The position numbers and the translations under genes were made by a program. A stretch of DNA of 64,000 bases from Streptomyces sp. SLBN-31 (GTDB taxonomy: Bacteria; Actinomycetota; Actinomycetes; Streptomycetales; Streptomycetaceae), in contig NZ_VFNC01000003.1 of the NCBI RefSeq assembly GCF_006715395.1, positions 930,001 through 994,000 of the forward strand, read 5' to 3'. Numbering within the stretch: position 1 is the first letter of the stretch; every line of letters starts with the position of its first letter. The notes below the pieces were generated by a model, which made no database searches, was not told where the DNA came from, and was given only the letters and a program-made list of their open reading frames with translations. Of this stretch, positions 1 to 7,419 are shown one piece after another.

Positions 1-554
1 AGGTCGAGAAGGCCCACCCCGAGGTCTTCGACGTCCTGCTGCAGGTGCTGGACGACGGCCGCCTGACGGACGGACAGGGACGCACGGTCGACTTCCGCAA
101 CACCATCCTGGTCCTCACCTCCAACCTGGGCAGCCACTTCCTGGTCGACCCGATCACGAGCGAGGAGGAGAAGAAGGAACAGGTCCTGGAGGTGGTCCGG
201 ACCTCCTTCAAGCCGGAGTTCCTCAACCGCCTCGACGACCTGGTCGTCTTCTCCGCGCTGACCAAGCCCGAACTGGAGCGGATCGCCAAGCTGCAGATCG
301 ACCGCCTGGCCAAGCGGCTGGCGGAGCGCCGCCTCACCCTGGAGATCACCGACGAGGCCCTGGACTGGCTCGCCACGGAGGGCCTGGACCCGGCCTACGG
401 CGCCCGCCCGTTGCGCCGCCTCGTCCAGACCGCCATCGGCGACCGCCTGGCCAAGGAGATCCTGGCCGGCGAGGTCAAGGACGGCGACACGGTCCGGGTG
501 GACGCCTTCGGCGACGGCCTGATCGTGGGGCCGGCCACGGGCAAGACGCTGTAA
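1..554 (+). CDS. clpB: ClpB disaggregase, C-terminal fragment
   Basis: This is the 3' end of an Hsp100 AAA+ chaperone gene whose start lies left of the window; the reading frame enters at base 3. The visible 183 or so residues cover the end of the second ATPase domain. They include the Walker-B-proximal stretch VEKAHPEVFDVLLQVLDDG, the sensor-1 segment LVLTSNLGS, the arginine-finger-like PEFLNRLDD and the sensor-2 motif YGARPLRR. ClpB works with DnaK in the cytoplasm to pull apart aggregated protein. In this family the middle coiled coil and first ATPase domain would be upstream and cannot be seen here. A strong hairpin starts 15 bp after the stop. Identification is firm; ClpC is less likely because of the IGDRLAKEILAGEVKDGD ending. 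Confidence 0.93.
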   Translation, partial: VEKAHPEVFDVLLQVLDDGRLTDGQGRTVDFRNTILVLTSNLGSHFLVDPITSEEEKKEQVLEVVRTSFKPEFLNRLDDLVVFSALTKPELERIAKLQIDRLAKRLAERRLTLEITDEALDWLATEGLDPAYGARPLRRLVQTAIGDRLAKEILAGEVKDGDTVRVDAFGDGLIVGPATGKTL

Positions 555-569
555 CCCGTCCCTGGCCGT

Positions 570-603
570 ACGGGCCCGTCACCCCACCGGGTGGCGGGCC
601 CGT
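570..603. terminator. Bidirectional terminator after clpB
   Basis: Arms 570-584 and 589-603 are 15 bp each (ACGGGCCCGTCACCC against GGGTGGCGGGCCCGT) with one G-T type mismatch and a 4-base loop. It sits between the clpB stop and the stop of the small minus-strand gene, so it can serve both. There is no T-tract, which is usual in Streptomyces. Confidence 0.8.
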
Positions 604-609
604 CGGGTG

Positions 610-732
610 TCATACCTCGGTCATGGCGAGGTACACGGTGACGAAGAACCAGACGGCGAACACCAGGCACCCCAGCCACAGGGTCCACAGCAGCACACGT
701 ACAGCCTTGGGCAGTCCTTTGGGCGCGGTCAC
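610..732 (-). CDS. Small single-pass membrane protein
   Basis: This short gene would encode 40 residues from a GTG at 732: a basic N-terminus (PKGLPKAVR), one hydrophobic segment rich in Leu, Trp, Phe and Val, and a short outer tail ending MTEV. The function is unknown. No good Shine-Dalgarno sequence precedes the GTG, so it may be leaderless. An in-frame ATG at 786 would add 18 arginine-rich residues that do not look native. It is convergent with clpB and shares the hairpin terminator. The next gene on the plus strand is divergent, and a perfect inverted repeat lies between them. Confidence 0.55.
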   Translation of the reverse strand: MTAPKGLPKAVRVLLWTLWLGCLVFAVWFFVTVYLAMTEV

Positions 733-788
733 GGAGGGATCATCGCACCGGCGGGGTACTCGCAACGGGCGGTCCCGCAGACGCATCG

Positions 789-807
789 TGTCAGCCGAGG
801 GCTGACA
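789..807. promoter_or_regulatory. Perfect 8-bp inverted repeat between divergent genes
   Basis: TGTCAGCC (789-796), spacer GAG, GGCTGACA (800-807). It lies between the small minus-strand membrane gene and the YbjN-like gene. It could be an operator or a short hairpin in a leader; the sequence does not decide which. Confidence 0.4.
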
Positions 808-880
808 GGACCGCCGAGGCTTGCCACCACCCGCCCCGCATGGGGGAGGATGGCGGCATCCGTACGAAGGGAAATTCACG

Positions 881-1414
881 GTGACCATCGACCCGTCCTC
901 GATTCCGAACTTCGGGGGCCAGCCCGAGCCGCAGCCCCAAGGACCGGCGGGCCCCGTCGTCCCGGATCAGGACCTCGTGAAGCAGCTCCTCGACCAGATG
1001 GAGCTCAAGTACGTCGTCGACGACGAGGGTGACCTCGCGGCGCCGTGGGAGCAGTTCCGTACGTACTTCATGTTCCGCGGCGAGGCGGACCAGCAGGTCT
1101 TCTCGGTGCGGACGTTCTACGACCGCCCCCACAAGATCGACGAGAAGCCGCAGCTGCTGGAGTCCATCGACGACTGGAACCGGCGGACCCTGTGGCCCAA
1201 GGTCTACAGCCACACGCACGACGACGGCACCGTCCGGCTGATCGGCGAGGCACAGATGCTGATCGGCACCGGCGTCAGCCTGGAGCACTTCGTGTCCTCC
1301 ACGGTCAGCTGGGTGCGCGCCGCCATCGAGTTCGACAAGTGGCTCGTCGAGCAGCTCGGCCTCGAACAGGAGGTCAACGAGGCCGAGGGTGAGTCCGGGG
1401 ACGACGAGGAGTAG
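881..1414 (+). CDS. YbjN-domain protein
   Basis: The 177-residue protein has a disordered Pro/Gln-rich N-terminus (about residues 1-30), then a YbjN-like fold (about 30-160) with the typical run of FMFRGEADQQVFSVRTFYDRP, WNRRTLWPKVY and IGEAQMLIGTGVSLEHF, and an acidic tail ending in DDEE. YbjN proteins resemble type III secretion chaperones in fold; their role in actinomycetes is not settled. I chose the GTG at 881 because GAAGGGA (866-872) sits 8 bases upstream; an upstream in-frame start at 821 would read through the divergent promoter region. It is convergent with the mannosyltransferase gene, only 19 bp away. Confidence 0.8.
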   Translation: MTIDPSSIPNFGGQPEPQPQGPAGPVVPDQDLVKQLLDQMELKYVVDDEGDLAAPWEQFRTYFMFRGEADQQVFSVRTFYDRPHKIDEKPQLLESIDDWNRRTLWPKVYSHTHDDGTVRLIGEAQMLIGTGVSLEHFVSSTVSWVRAAIEFDKWLVEQLGLEQEVNEAEGESGDDEE

Positions 1415-1433
1415 GTCTTCCCGGAGACGTCCT

Positions 1434-2627
1434 CTACAGAGGCGTGTGGGCGATCACGACCAGATACGCCCCGTAGCCGAATGAGAGCCCGGCCAGGGCG
1501 CCGACCACCACGGTCGCGTGCCAGGGCCGGGCTCTGGCCGTACGGACCAGGGCCCGGGCGAGCGGGATCAGCAGGGGGAAGGCCGGCAGCAGGAAGCGGG
1601 GCTTGGACTCGAAGAACCCGGAGCCGCCGACGGCGATCAGCAGCAGCACGCCGCTGTACGCGAGGAGCGGAAGCGGGGCGCGGTCGGCCAGCAGCAGGGC
1701 GAACAGCAGCACACCGGCCGCGACGATCAGCAGCGTCATCGAGAAGACGAAGCGGTCCCCGTGCAGCAGCAGCCGCCGTACGAACAGCAGCGCCCCCCGG
1801 CCGAAGTCGAACCGCGACCCCCACCGCCGCTGCACCTCGAAGTACCCGTCGAGGGGGCTCCCCGTCCGCCGCCCCACCCACAGCACGTACGCGCTCCAGC
1901 CGAGCGGCGCGAGCGCCGCGCCCGTCCACAGCCTGTGGGAAACCTTTCCGCGCCGCCGCCACACCTCGCAGGCCGCCGCCGCGAGCACCGCCGCCGCAAC
2001 CGCGCATCCGTTGGGCCGGGCCAGTCCCGCCAGCGCGGCCAGCACGCCCGCCCACACCCACCGGCCGCCCAGCACGGCGTACAGCGACCACGCGGCGAGC
2101 GCGGTCAGCACCGGCTCGGTGTACGCCATCGACAGCACGACCGAGTGCGGCAGCAGGCCCCACAGCAGGACCAGCGCGGTGCCGACGGCCCGCCCGTGCA
2201 GTCGCGCGCCGACCGCGTGGATCCCACAGGCGGCCACGGCCGCCGCCGTCCACGACACGACCAGCCCCGCCGCGCCGCCGCTCAGCGGGACCACCGCTGT
2301 CACCGCCCGCACCAGCCCCGGGTACAGCGGGAAGAACGCCAGGTCGCTGTAGGCGACGCCGGGGCGGGGACGCAGGGTCTGGCCGTAGCCGTGCGCCGCG
2401 ATCTGCAGGTACCACCGGGAGTCCCAGGACCGCCCGAGCAGGGTGAGGGCGCCGTGCCCGGCCGACCGCGCCACGAGCGCGAGCGCGGCCGCGCCGAGCA
2501 GCCGGGCGGCGAGGAACAGCCCGAGGGCCGTGCCCGTCGCGATGAGGACGGAGTGTCGCGCACGGTCCTTCGTGCCGGGAGCGGGCTCGCTGAGCGAGGG
2601 GCGGGTGAGGGTGCTGACGTGGGTCAC
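1434..2627 (-). CDS. Gpi18-like GT-C mannosyltransferase, integral membrane
   Basis: A 397-residue polytopic membrane protein with roughly 9-10 hydrophobic segments. After the first segment comes the external loop WDSRWYLQIAAHGYG and then FFPLYPG, which match the pattern of the Gpi18/PIG-V family of lipid-phosphate-sugar dependent transferases (acidic residue followed by the WYxxIAxxGY pattern). In actinomycetes such enzymes use polyprenyl-phosphate-mannose to glycosylate exported proteins or cell-wall glycans. The acceptor cannot be deduced. It is a stand-alone gene: 94 bp separate it from the aminotransferase upstream on the same strand. Family assignment is by pattern only. Confidence 0.72.
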   Translation of the reverse strand: MTHVSTLTRPSLSEPAPGTKDRARHSVLIATGTALGLFLAARLLGAAALALVARSAGHGALTLLGRSWDSRWYLQIAAHGYGQTLRPRPGVAYSDLAFFPLYPGLVRAVTAVVPLSGGAAGLVVSWTAAAVAACGIHAVGARLHGRAVGTALVLLWGLLPHSVVLSMAYTEPVLTALAAWSLYAVLGGRWVWAGVLAALAGLARPNGCAVAAAVLAAAACEVWRRRGKVSHRLWTGAALAPLGWSAYVLWVGRRTGSPLDGYFEVQRRWGSRFDFGRGALLFVRRLLLHGDRFVFSMTLLIVAAGVLLFALLLADRAPLPLLAYSGVLLLIAVGGSGFFESKPRFLLPAFPLLIPLARALVRTARARPWHATVVVGALAGLSFGYGAYLVVIAHTPL

Positions 2628-2721
2628 ACCGGCACCTTGCAGGGCGAATCGGACGGGCGCGAGCAGGGGGCGTCCGGGCGGGTACGGATGCGCCGGGCCC
2701 GGCGTGTCGGCGTGACTCGCG

Positions 2722-3900
2722 TCAGGCGAGCGTCTTCAGACGCTGCACCGCGTCCGCCAGCACCTCCACCCGCTTGCAGAACGCGAACCGCACGAACGGC
2801 GCCCCCGCCTCCCGGTGGTCGTAGAAGACCGCGTTCGGGATGGCGACGACTCCGGCGCGCTCGGGCAGGGCCCGGCAGAAGGCGAAGCCGTCGCTCACGC
2901 CGAGGGGGCGGATGTCGGTGGTGATGAAGTAGGTGCCGGCCGTGTGGAAGACGTCGAAGCCGGCGTCCTTCAGGCCGGCCGCCAGCAGGTCGCGCTTGGC
3001 CAGCATGTCCTCGCGGAAGGCGGTGAAGTACGAGTCCGGGAGGGCCAGGGCCTCGGCGACCGCGTACTGGAACGGGCCGGAGGAGACGTAGGTCAGGAAC
3101 TGCTTGGCCGAGCGCACCGCCGCGACCAGCGGCGGCGAGGCGGTCACCCAGCCCACCTTCCAGCCGGTGAAGGAGAAGGTCTTGCCGGCCGAACCGATGG
3201 TGAGCGTGCGGTCGCGCATGCCCGGGAAGCCGGCCAGCGGAAGGTGCTCGGCGGCGTCGAAGACCAGGTGCTCGTAGACCTCGTCGGTGACGACGAGCAG
3301 GTCCCGCTCCACCGCCAGCTCGGCGATCGCCGCGAGCTCGGCGCGGGTGAGGACCGTGCCGGTGGGGTTGTGCGGGGTGTTGATGAGCAGCAGGCGGGTG
3401 CGGTCGGTGACGGCGGCGCGCAGTTCGTCGAGGTCGAGGCGGAAACTTCCCTCGTGCGGCCGGAGGGTGACCGGCACGCGCGTGCCGCCCGCCATCGCGA
3501 TGCAGGCCGCGTAGGAGTCGTAGTACGGCTCGAAGGCGATCACCTCGTCGCCGGGCTCCAGCAGCGCCAGCAGGGCGGCGGCGATGGCCTCCGTGGCACC
3601 TGCCGTGACCAGGACCTCCGTGTCCGGGTCGTACGCCAGCCCGTACCACCGCTGCTGGTGCGCGGCGATCGCGGTGCGCAGTTCCGGTACGCCGGGGCCC
3701 GGCGGGTACTGGTTGCCCCGGCCGTCCCGCAGGGCCCGCACGGCGGCCTCCCGGACCTCCTCGGGGCCGTCCGTGTCGGGAAAGCCCTGACCCAGGTTGA
3801 TCGAACCGGTCCGCAGCGCGAGGGCCGACATCTCCGCGAAGATCGTCGTCCCGAACTCGGCGAGCCGACGATTGAGGAAGGGGCGGGTACTGGAGGTCAT
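2722..3900 (-). CDS. PLP-dependent aminotransferase, class I/II
   Basis: The 392-residue fold-type I enzyme shows the expected series: GFPDTDGPEEV near the N-terminus, VTAGATEAIAAALLAL, INTPHNPTGTV, TDEVYEHLVFD, and the PLP-lysine motif SAGKTFSFTGWKVGW (about residue 230). The C-terminal part ends with RFAFCKR, containing the carboxylate-binding Arg. It most resembles the group holding N-succinyl-diaminopimelate aminotransferase and methionine/kynurenine aminotransferases. The substrate is not decided by sequence, though the kynurenine genes at 17-20 kb make a link conceivable. I prefer ATG 3900, with AGGA about 10 bases upstream, to ATG 3909. Confidence 0.85.
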   Translation of the reverse strand: MTSSTRPFLNRRLAEFGTTIFAEMSALALRTGSINLGQGFPDTDGPEEVREAAVRALRDGRGNQYPPGPGVPELRTAIAAHQQRWYGLAYDPDTEVLVTAGATEAIAAALLALLEPGDEVIAFEPYYDSYAACIAMAGGTRVPVTLRPHEGSFRLDLDELRAAVTDRTRLLLINTPHNPTGTVLTRAELAAIAELAVERDLLVVTDEVYEHLVFDAAEHLPLAGFPGMRDRTLTIGSAGKTFSFTGWKVGWVTASPPLVAAVRSAKQFLTYVSSGPFQYAVAEALALPDSYFTAFREDMLAKRDLLAAGLKDAGFDVFHTAGTYFITTDIRPLGVSDGFAFCRALPERAGVVAIPNAVFYDHREAGAPFVRFAFCKRVEVLADAVQRLKTLA

Positions 3901-3933
3901 GCGGGCCATCCTGCGCCGAAGGCGCGGGGTTCC

Positions 3934-4167
3934 TCAACCGCGCGCCGGGGCGAGCGGCACGATGGTCACGGCCCGGTAGTCGTAGCCGTCCTGCTTGAAG
4001 CCGGGGGCCTCCCACCGGAGGTGCACCTGCTGCCCGGGGGACAGCGTGTGGAACCCGTTCATCCGGATGTCGGAGTAGTGGCCCCAACAACCGCCCGGTG
4101 TCTCGGGGGAGTCGAGGACGCCCCACCCTTCCTCGTCGCGCCATTCACGCACAGTCGCCGTCACCAT
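3934..4167 (-). CDS. Cold-shock-domain-like nucleic-acid-binding protein
   Basis: A 77-residue protein that reads as a diverged cold-shock fold: VREWRDEEGWGVLDSPETPGGCWGHYSDI replaces the usual KWFNxxKGFGFI...FVHYSAI, and GQQVHLRWE replaces the usual GQxVxFE. The aromatic RNP1 face (GWGVL, WGHY) is retained. CspA-type proteins bind single-stranded RNA or DNA in the cytoplasm. The ATG at 4167 is preferred because the upstream extension is Pro/Arg-rich. It lies 10 bp downstream of the deazaflavin oxidoreductase gene on the same strand, so the two are probably co-transcribed. Confidence 0.7.
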   Translation of the reverse strand: MVTATVREWRDEEGWGVLDSPETPGGCWGHYSDIRMNGFHTLSPGQQVHLRWEAPGFKQDGYDYRAVTIVPLAPARG

Positions 4168-4177
4168 GGACGGAACC

Positions 4178-4669
4178 CTACGGCCCGTCGGTGCCGGCAT
4201 CGACGGCCCGGGGTTCCAGGACCACCACCGCGGTCTCGGACGGACGACGTGCCGCGTAGGCGTCCAGGTTCTTGTCGATCTCGCGCCAGCGGGCCCACAG
4301 CCGTGACCGCTCCTCGCCCGCCGCGGCGTGACCGTGCACCAGCCGTGGGCCGTCCACCAGATCGACGCTCGCGTCGGGGTGCGCCCGCAGGTTGAGCCAC
4401 CAGGCGGGCTCGCCCGCGCCCCAGCCGTTCATCGCGAGCGAGACGAGATTCGGACCGTCCTCGAAGTACCCGATGATGACACTGCGCTGCCGGCCCGTGC
4501 GGCGGCCGGTGGTGGTCAGCCGCAGGGCGCCCCAGCCGTGGGCACGCGGCCGCCACAGCCCGAGCCGGCCTCCGAAGACCCGGTACAGACCCCGGTGCGT
4601 GTACCAGGCCAGCCGGATGAACCAGCGCGGCGGCAGCCATGGTGTCCTCGCCCGTTGCCCGACCGACAT
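4178..4669 (-). CDS. Deazaflavin (F420)-dependent nitroreductase-family protein
   Basis: The 163-residue protein contains LRLTTTGRRTGRQRSVIIGYFEDGPNLVSLAMNGW...PAWWLNLRAHPDASV, the signature run of the split-barrel DDN/F420-dependent oxidoreductase family. Members use reduced F420 to reduce quinones or nitro compounds, usually at the membrane. The start ATG 4669 has an excellent ribosome site, AGGGAGG, 4 bases upstream; an extension to 4783 would precede it. A cold-shock-like gene follows after 10 bp. It is the last chromosomal gene before the mobile-element remnant, whose first repeat begins about 115 bp upstream of this start. Confidence 0.8.
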   Translation of the reverse strand: MSVGQRARTPWLPPRWFIRLAWYTHRGLYRVFGGRLGLWRPRAHGWGALRLTTTGRRTGRQRSVIIGYFEDGPNLVSLAMNGWGAGEPAWWLNLRAHPDASVDLVDGPRLVHGHAAAGEERSRLWARWREIDKNLDAYAARRPSETAVVVLEPRAVDAGTDGP

Positions 4670-4905
4670 GGCGACCTCCCTCGGGCCCGACCGGCTCCGG
4701 TCACACACGAAGCTAGCCGCGGTCGTCGAGGGCCGGTAGAGCCGAACGGGCCCGTGGCGCAGCCGGACGTCGCCTCCCGTCAACCCTCTGAAGCTGCCAA
4801 CTTACGTTCGGGTTTGGCCCCTGCGACAGTGCCCGATGAACCGCCCCTGACCAGGGGGAGAGCCGTCGTCACTGTCGCCATCTGTCGGCATTGGCCGCTG
4901 TCGGG

Positions 4906-4922
4906 CGGCCCACAGACGGCCC
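4906..4922 (+). repeat. 17-bp direct repeat, left copy
   Basis: CGGCCCACAGACGGCCC occurs here and at 7353-7369, where it encodes the last residues (GPQTAQ) of the integrase. In this left copy the same frame reads GPQTAR and runs on to a stop at 4948. It may be one end of the inserted element or a leftover of a second integrase 3' end. Confidence 0.6.
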
Positions 4923-4948
4923 GACCCGTGGCCCCGAAGAGCCTCTAG

Positions 4949-4990
4949 CGCTAGCGGCAGGCGCCGCTAACGTTAGCGACCCCGCTAGCG
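4949..4990. repeat. Cluster of CGCTAGCG / CGCTAACGTTAGCG palindromes
   Basis: Perfect palindromes CGCTAGCG (4949-4956), CGCTAACGTTAGCG (4965-4978) and CGCTAGCG (4983-4990) lie at almost regular spacing, and further half-sites GTTAGCG and GTTAGC occur at 5015-5026. This is the kind of array bound by a dimeric regulator or by a plasmid replication or partition protein. No such protein gene remains nearby. Confidence 0.6.
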
Positions 4991-5155
4991 ACCAAAACCA
5001 CTGGTGACCAGCACGTTAGCGGTTAGCAAGCCATCTGGGCACGCCCGGGAATCGGCCCGCCCGCCGTCTCCGAGGAGCACCGCCGGACTGCCAGCGGCCC
5101 AGGCCGGGCCGTCGCGACGACGGACGGGCGGGAACTCCCGCCCGCTGCCGCTCCT

Positions 5156-5194
5156 GCTTGTCGCGTCGCTTGTCGTCCGGCTTGTCGCTTGTCG
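5156..5194 (+). repeat. Iteron-like array of GCTTGTCG
   Basis: Four exact copies of GCTTGTCG start at 5156, 5168, 5180 and 5187, so spacing is 12, 12 and 7 bp. An inverted relative (GCGACTAGCGACAAG) occurs around 5250. Such directly repeated octamers in helical-turn spacing resemble iterons, but no replication gene is present in the window. Confidence 0.5.
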
Positions 5195-5355
5195 GGTCGC
5201 AGGTCAGAGTCTGTTTCAGGGTCTCCAGTCACGATCTCTGCTGCGCAGCGCGACTAGCGACAAGACAAGGGCGTCAACGGCATCCCCGCAAGGCCCGGGG
5301 CTGTCCGGAGGGCGACGGTCGCGCGGCTGAGGAGGTCACGGTGCCGGACGACGGG

Positions 5356-5691
5356 TCAGTAGTCGGTCAGGTCCACGATCACGTCGCAGTGCGGATCGTC
5401 GGAAGGCTGATGCATATGCTCGTTCGCCAGGAACGCTGGGGAAACCAGGGCACCGAGCAGGCCAGGCCCCGTATTCGTGATCAGTACGTCCGCACCGTAT
5501 GTGCGGTCCCGCTCAGGTGAACGGAAATACAGGCGCATACGGTCCTCGCCTGTGATGACCGCGCCGATGAACAACGGCTTCCATGACACGTGTGTGGTGA
5601 CGAAGGAGCTGACGAGATCGAGCAGAACACTCGTGGCCGCCTGCTCGATTCCCGGTTCAGGAAAATTCACATCTTGGCCCATGCCGGACAT
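5356..5691 (-). CDS. Small cytosolic protein paired with the secreted protein
   Basis: A 111-residue acidic protein with no signal peptide and no membrane segment. It has an alpha-helical N-terminal third (IEQAATSVLLDLVSSFVTTHV) and a mixed segment with GADVLITNTGPGLLGALVSPAFLA. I do not recognise the family. Its ATG at 5691 lies inside the end of the secreted-protein gene (25 bp overlap), with GGGGA 5 bases upstream, so translation is probably coupled. Coupled secreted/cytosolic pairs often are effector and protector, but that is inference only. Codon use (AAA, ATA-type and other A/T-ending codons) is less biased than in neighbouring genes, which fits acquisition with the adjoining integrase. 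Confidence 0.65.
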   Translation of the reverse strand: MSGMGQDVNFPEPGIEQAATSVLLDLVSSFVTTHVSWKPLFIGAVITGEDRMRLYFRSPERDRTYGADVLITNTGPGLLGALVSPAFLANEHMHQPSDDPHCDVIVDLTDY

Positions 5692-6143
5692 TTGTTCCCC
5701 GGTTGGTTGTGGCAGTACGCCGTAATGACACCGATCTTCTGACCTCGACCGGCATCGTAGCGGCCGTCCGTGGTCTTCCGCGTGTACTGCACGACCACCG
5801 TGAACTTCACCTGCCGCGGCCGTGGACCGGTCTCGATAACGACGCCGTCGTACTCCAGGTGCCCGTGGTGGTCGTTCCGGTCCACACGGCCATGGAGAGC
5901 GGCGTACAGGGTGGAACACTTCTTGATGTTGTGACGGCCAGTGAAGTGGTACCAGCCCAGTTCCGAGTTCCCGTAGCGGGTGACGATGTGCCGGCCCTCC
6001 GGGTCGTCCGTCTGGCACTTGACCCGCTTGTCCCACGGGTACGGCACCACGGGGAGCGGCCGAGCAGGGGCTGCGTGAGCGGTTCCAGAGAGCACGGCGG
6101 CTAAGGCCAGGGCGGCAGTCGCTATCGCGGCGATCTTCTTCAT
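5667..6143 (-). CDS. Secreted basic, His-rich protein of unknown function
   Basis: The 158-residue product begins MKKIAAIATAALALAAVLSGTAHA, a clear Sec signal peptide with cleavage after AHA. The mature part of about 134 residues is basic and rich in His, with four Cys (in RVKC, IKKC, AYCH, NKCP) that could form two disulfides. Motifs GWYHFTGRHN, RNDHHGHLEYDG and DGRYDAGRGQKIGVITAYC stand out; paired His and Lys/Arg positions of this kind are common in small secreted nucleases, but I cannot assign a fold. The start at 6143 is chosen for the signal peptide. It overlaps the next gene by 25 bp and sits between end-repeats of the integrase remnant. Confidence 0.72.
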   Translation of the reverse strand: MKKIAAIATAALALAAVLSGTAHAAPARPLPVVPYPWDKRVKCQTDDPEGRHIVTRYGNSELGWYHFTGRHNIKKCSTLYAALHGRVDRNDHHGHLEYDGVVIETGPRPRQVKFTVVVQYTRKTTDGRYDAGRGQKIGVITAYCHNQPGNKCPAWAKM

Positions 6144-6315
6144 GCCGGTGATCACACCATCAAGCACCAGCGAATGACAGATATTTATGCGACAAACCGA
6201 CATGTCAGGCAGGGCTGATTACCGCTGGGACGGGGCCTCGGCAAAGTGCCGTGATATCCAGTTCGTGGCGGAGGGCGCCAATGGCGGAATTGAGCCCAGG
6301 TGGCCATGGCACTAG

Positions 6316-7374
6316 CCCGGCGCCCGGTACATCGGCCCCGACGGCACCGAGAAGTCGAAGAGCTTCCCTGACCGTCAGAAGCGCCTCGCTGAGAAGTGGC
6401 TCAGCGCCATCGAGACGGACATGACGCGCGGTCAGTACACCGACCCCAAGTCCATGCAGATCACGTTCCGGCAGTACGCCGACAAGTGGTTGGACACCAG
6501 GACTGCGAGCCCCATGACGCGGAAGGAGCTCGGCCGGCGCCTGCGGCTGCACGTCTACCCGGTGCTCGGCTCCCGGCCGATCGGGACGTTCCGACCATCT
6601 TCGCGGACGTTCAGGCGGTCCTGTCCGCTGCTGTCGACGACACGCTGTTGTCGCGCAACCGACCCGCATCCCGTCATCCCATGGATGCCCGACCAGGTGT
6701 TCGCCGTTCGGGCGGCCCTTCCGGATCGATACCGGGCGATGGTCAACGTCGGGGCGGGATGCGGCCTGCGTCAGGGCGAGGTGTTCGGGCTGGCTGAGGA
6801 CGCCATAGACGCCGACGGCCGCACGCTACACGTGGTCCGGCAGATCAAGCACGTTGAAGGGCACCCGGTGTTCGCCCTCCCCAAGGGCGGCAAGAGGCGG
6901 GACGTGCCGCTGCCCGGCTCCGTGGCGGAAGCACTCCGGGCCCACATGGACGCCTTCAAGCCCGTCGAGATCACGCTCCCGTGGGCCGTGCCGGAAGGGC
7001 CGAAGGTCTCCGCCCGGCTGATCTTCACGGCGGAGCAAGGGGGCATGGTGTGGCGCAGCAACTTCAACGGCAAGGAGTGGAAGCCCGCTCTCGCCGCCGC
7101 TGGGCTCATTCCGGAGGCCGACGATGATGGCAAGTACGACTCGGCTCGCGAGCACGGCATGCACGCCCTCAGGCACTTCTACGCCTCCGCTCTGTTGGAC
7201 GCCGGAGAGAACATCAAGGCCGTCAGCGAGTACATGGGGCATGCCGACCCGGGTCTGACGCTGCGGGTGTACGCCCACCTGATGCCCGACAGTCGCAAGC
7301 GTGCTCGCCTGGCCATCGACAAGGTGTTTCAGCGCGACTCCCAGGAAGATCACGGCCCACAGACGGCCCAGTGA
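6316..7374 (+). pseudogene. Tyrosine integrase, 5'-truncated and internally frame-disrupted
   Basis: Phage/ICE-type integrase related to actinomycete pSAM2-like integrases. The frame opens after a TAG at 6313 with ARYIGPDGTEKSKSFPDRQ, so the true N-terminus is missing; an ATG at 6421 keeps the frame open. In the core-binding domain, the conserved reading ends at LGSRPIGTFRP (about 6593), continues in another frame as TIFADVQAVLSAAVDDTLLSRN (6594-6660), and returns to the first frame at PHPVIPWMPDQVFAVRAALP. Two deletions therefore cancel each other's frame but destroy this domain. The catalytic domain is intact to the eye: Arg in CGLRQGE, HALRHFY, and GHADPGLTLRVYAHL with the nucleophilic Tyr. 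A hairpin terminator follows. Recombination activity is unlikely. Confidence 0.85.
7353..7369 (+). repeat. 17-bp direct repeat, right copy
   Basis: Exact copy of the left repeat at 4906-4922, placed in the last codons of the integrase. The two copies are 2447 bp apart and enclose the integrase, the secreted pair and the palindrome/iteron region. Confidence 0.6.
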
Positions 7375-7383
7375 CCCACGAAC

Positions 7384-7419
7384 GGCCCCTGAACTGCCCT
7401 TATGTGCAGGTCAGGGGCC
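7384..7419 (+). terminator. Hairpin after integrase
   Basis: Arms GGCCCCTGAACTGC (7384-7397) and GCAGGTCAGGGGCC (7406-7419) pair with one mismatch around an 8-base loop, 9 bp after the integrase stop. A related CGCCCCTGACC/AGGGGG stretch occurs at the left end (4841-4857). Confidence 0.75.

Larger units (their letters stand above)
4670..5355. other. Gene-free left part of mobile-element remnant
   Basis: No credible gene is seen in these 686 bp. The stretch holds the left copies of two short repeats also found after the integrase (4785-4820 and 4827-4852), a 17-bp exact repeat (4906-4922), a palindrome cluster (4949-4990 and 5013-5026) and a four-copy GCTTGTCG array (5156-5194). Local composition is more A/T-rich around 4940-5030 than the surrounding chromosome. 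It also holds the promoter of the minus-strand oxidoreductase gene near 4670-4750. Confidence 0.6.

Noticed and set aside
4785..4960. tRNA gene as insertion target of the integrase
   Set aside because: No cloverleaf or T-loop consensus (GGTTCRANYCC) could be found at either end of the element.
5023..5232. A 69-residue minus-strand frame with DKRQAGRQATRQAG
   Set aside because: Its text is only the translation of the GCTTGTCG repeat array; no ribosome site and no protein-like second half.
6421..7374. Intact integrase starting at ATG 6421
   Set aside because: Integrase-like text continues upstream to about 6316 and the core-binding domain changes frame twice, so the gene is decayed.
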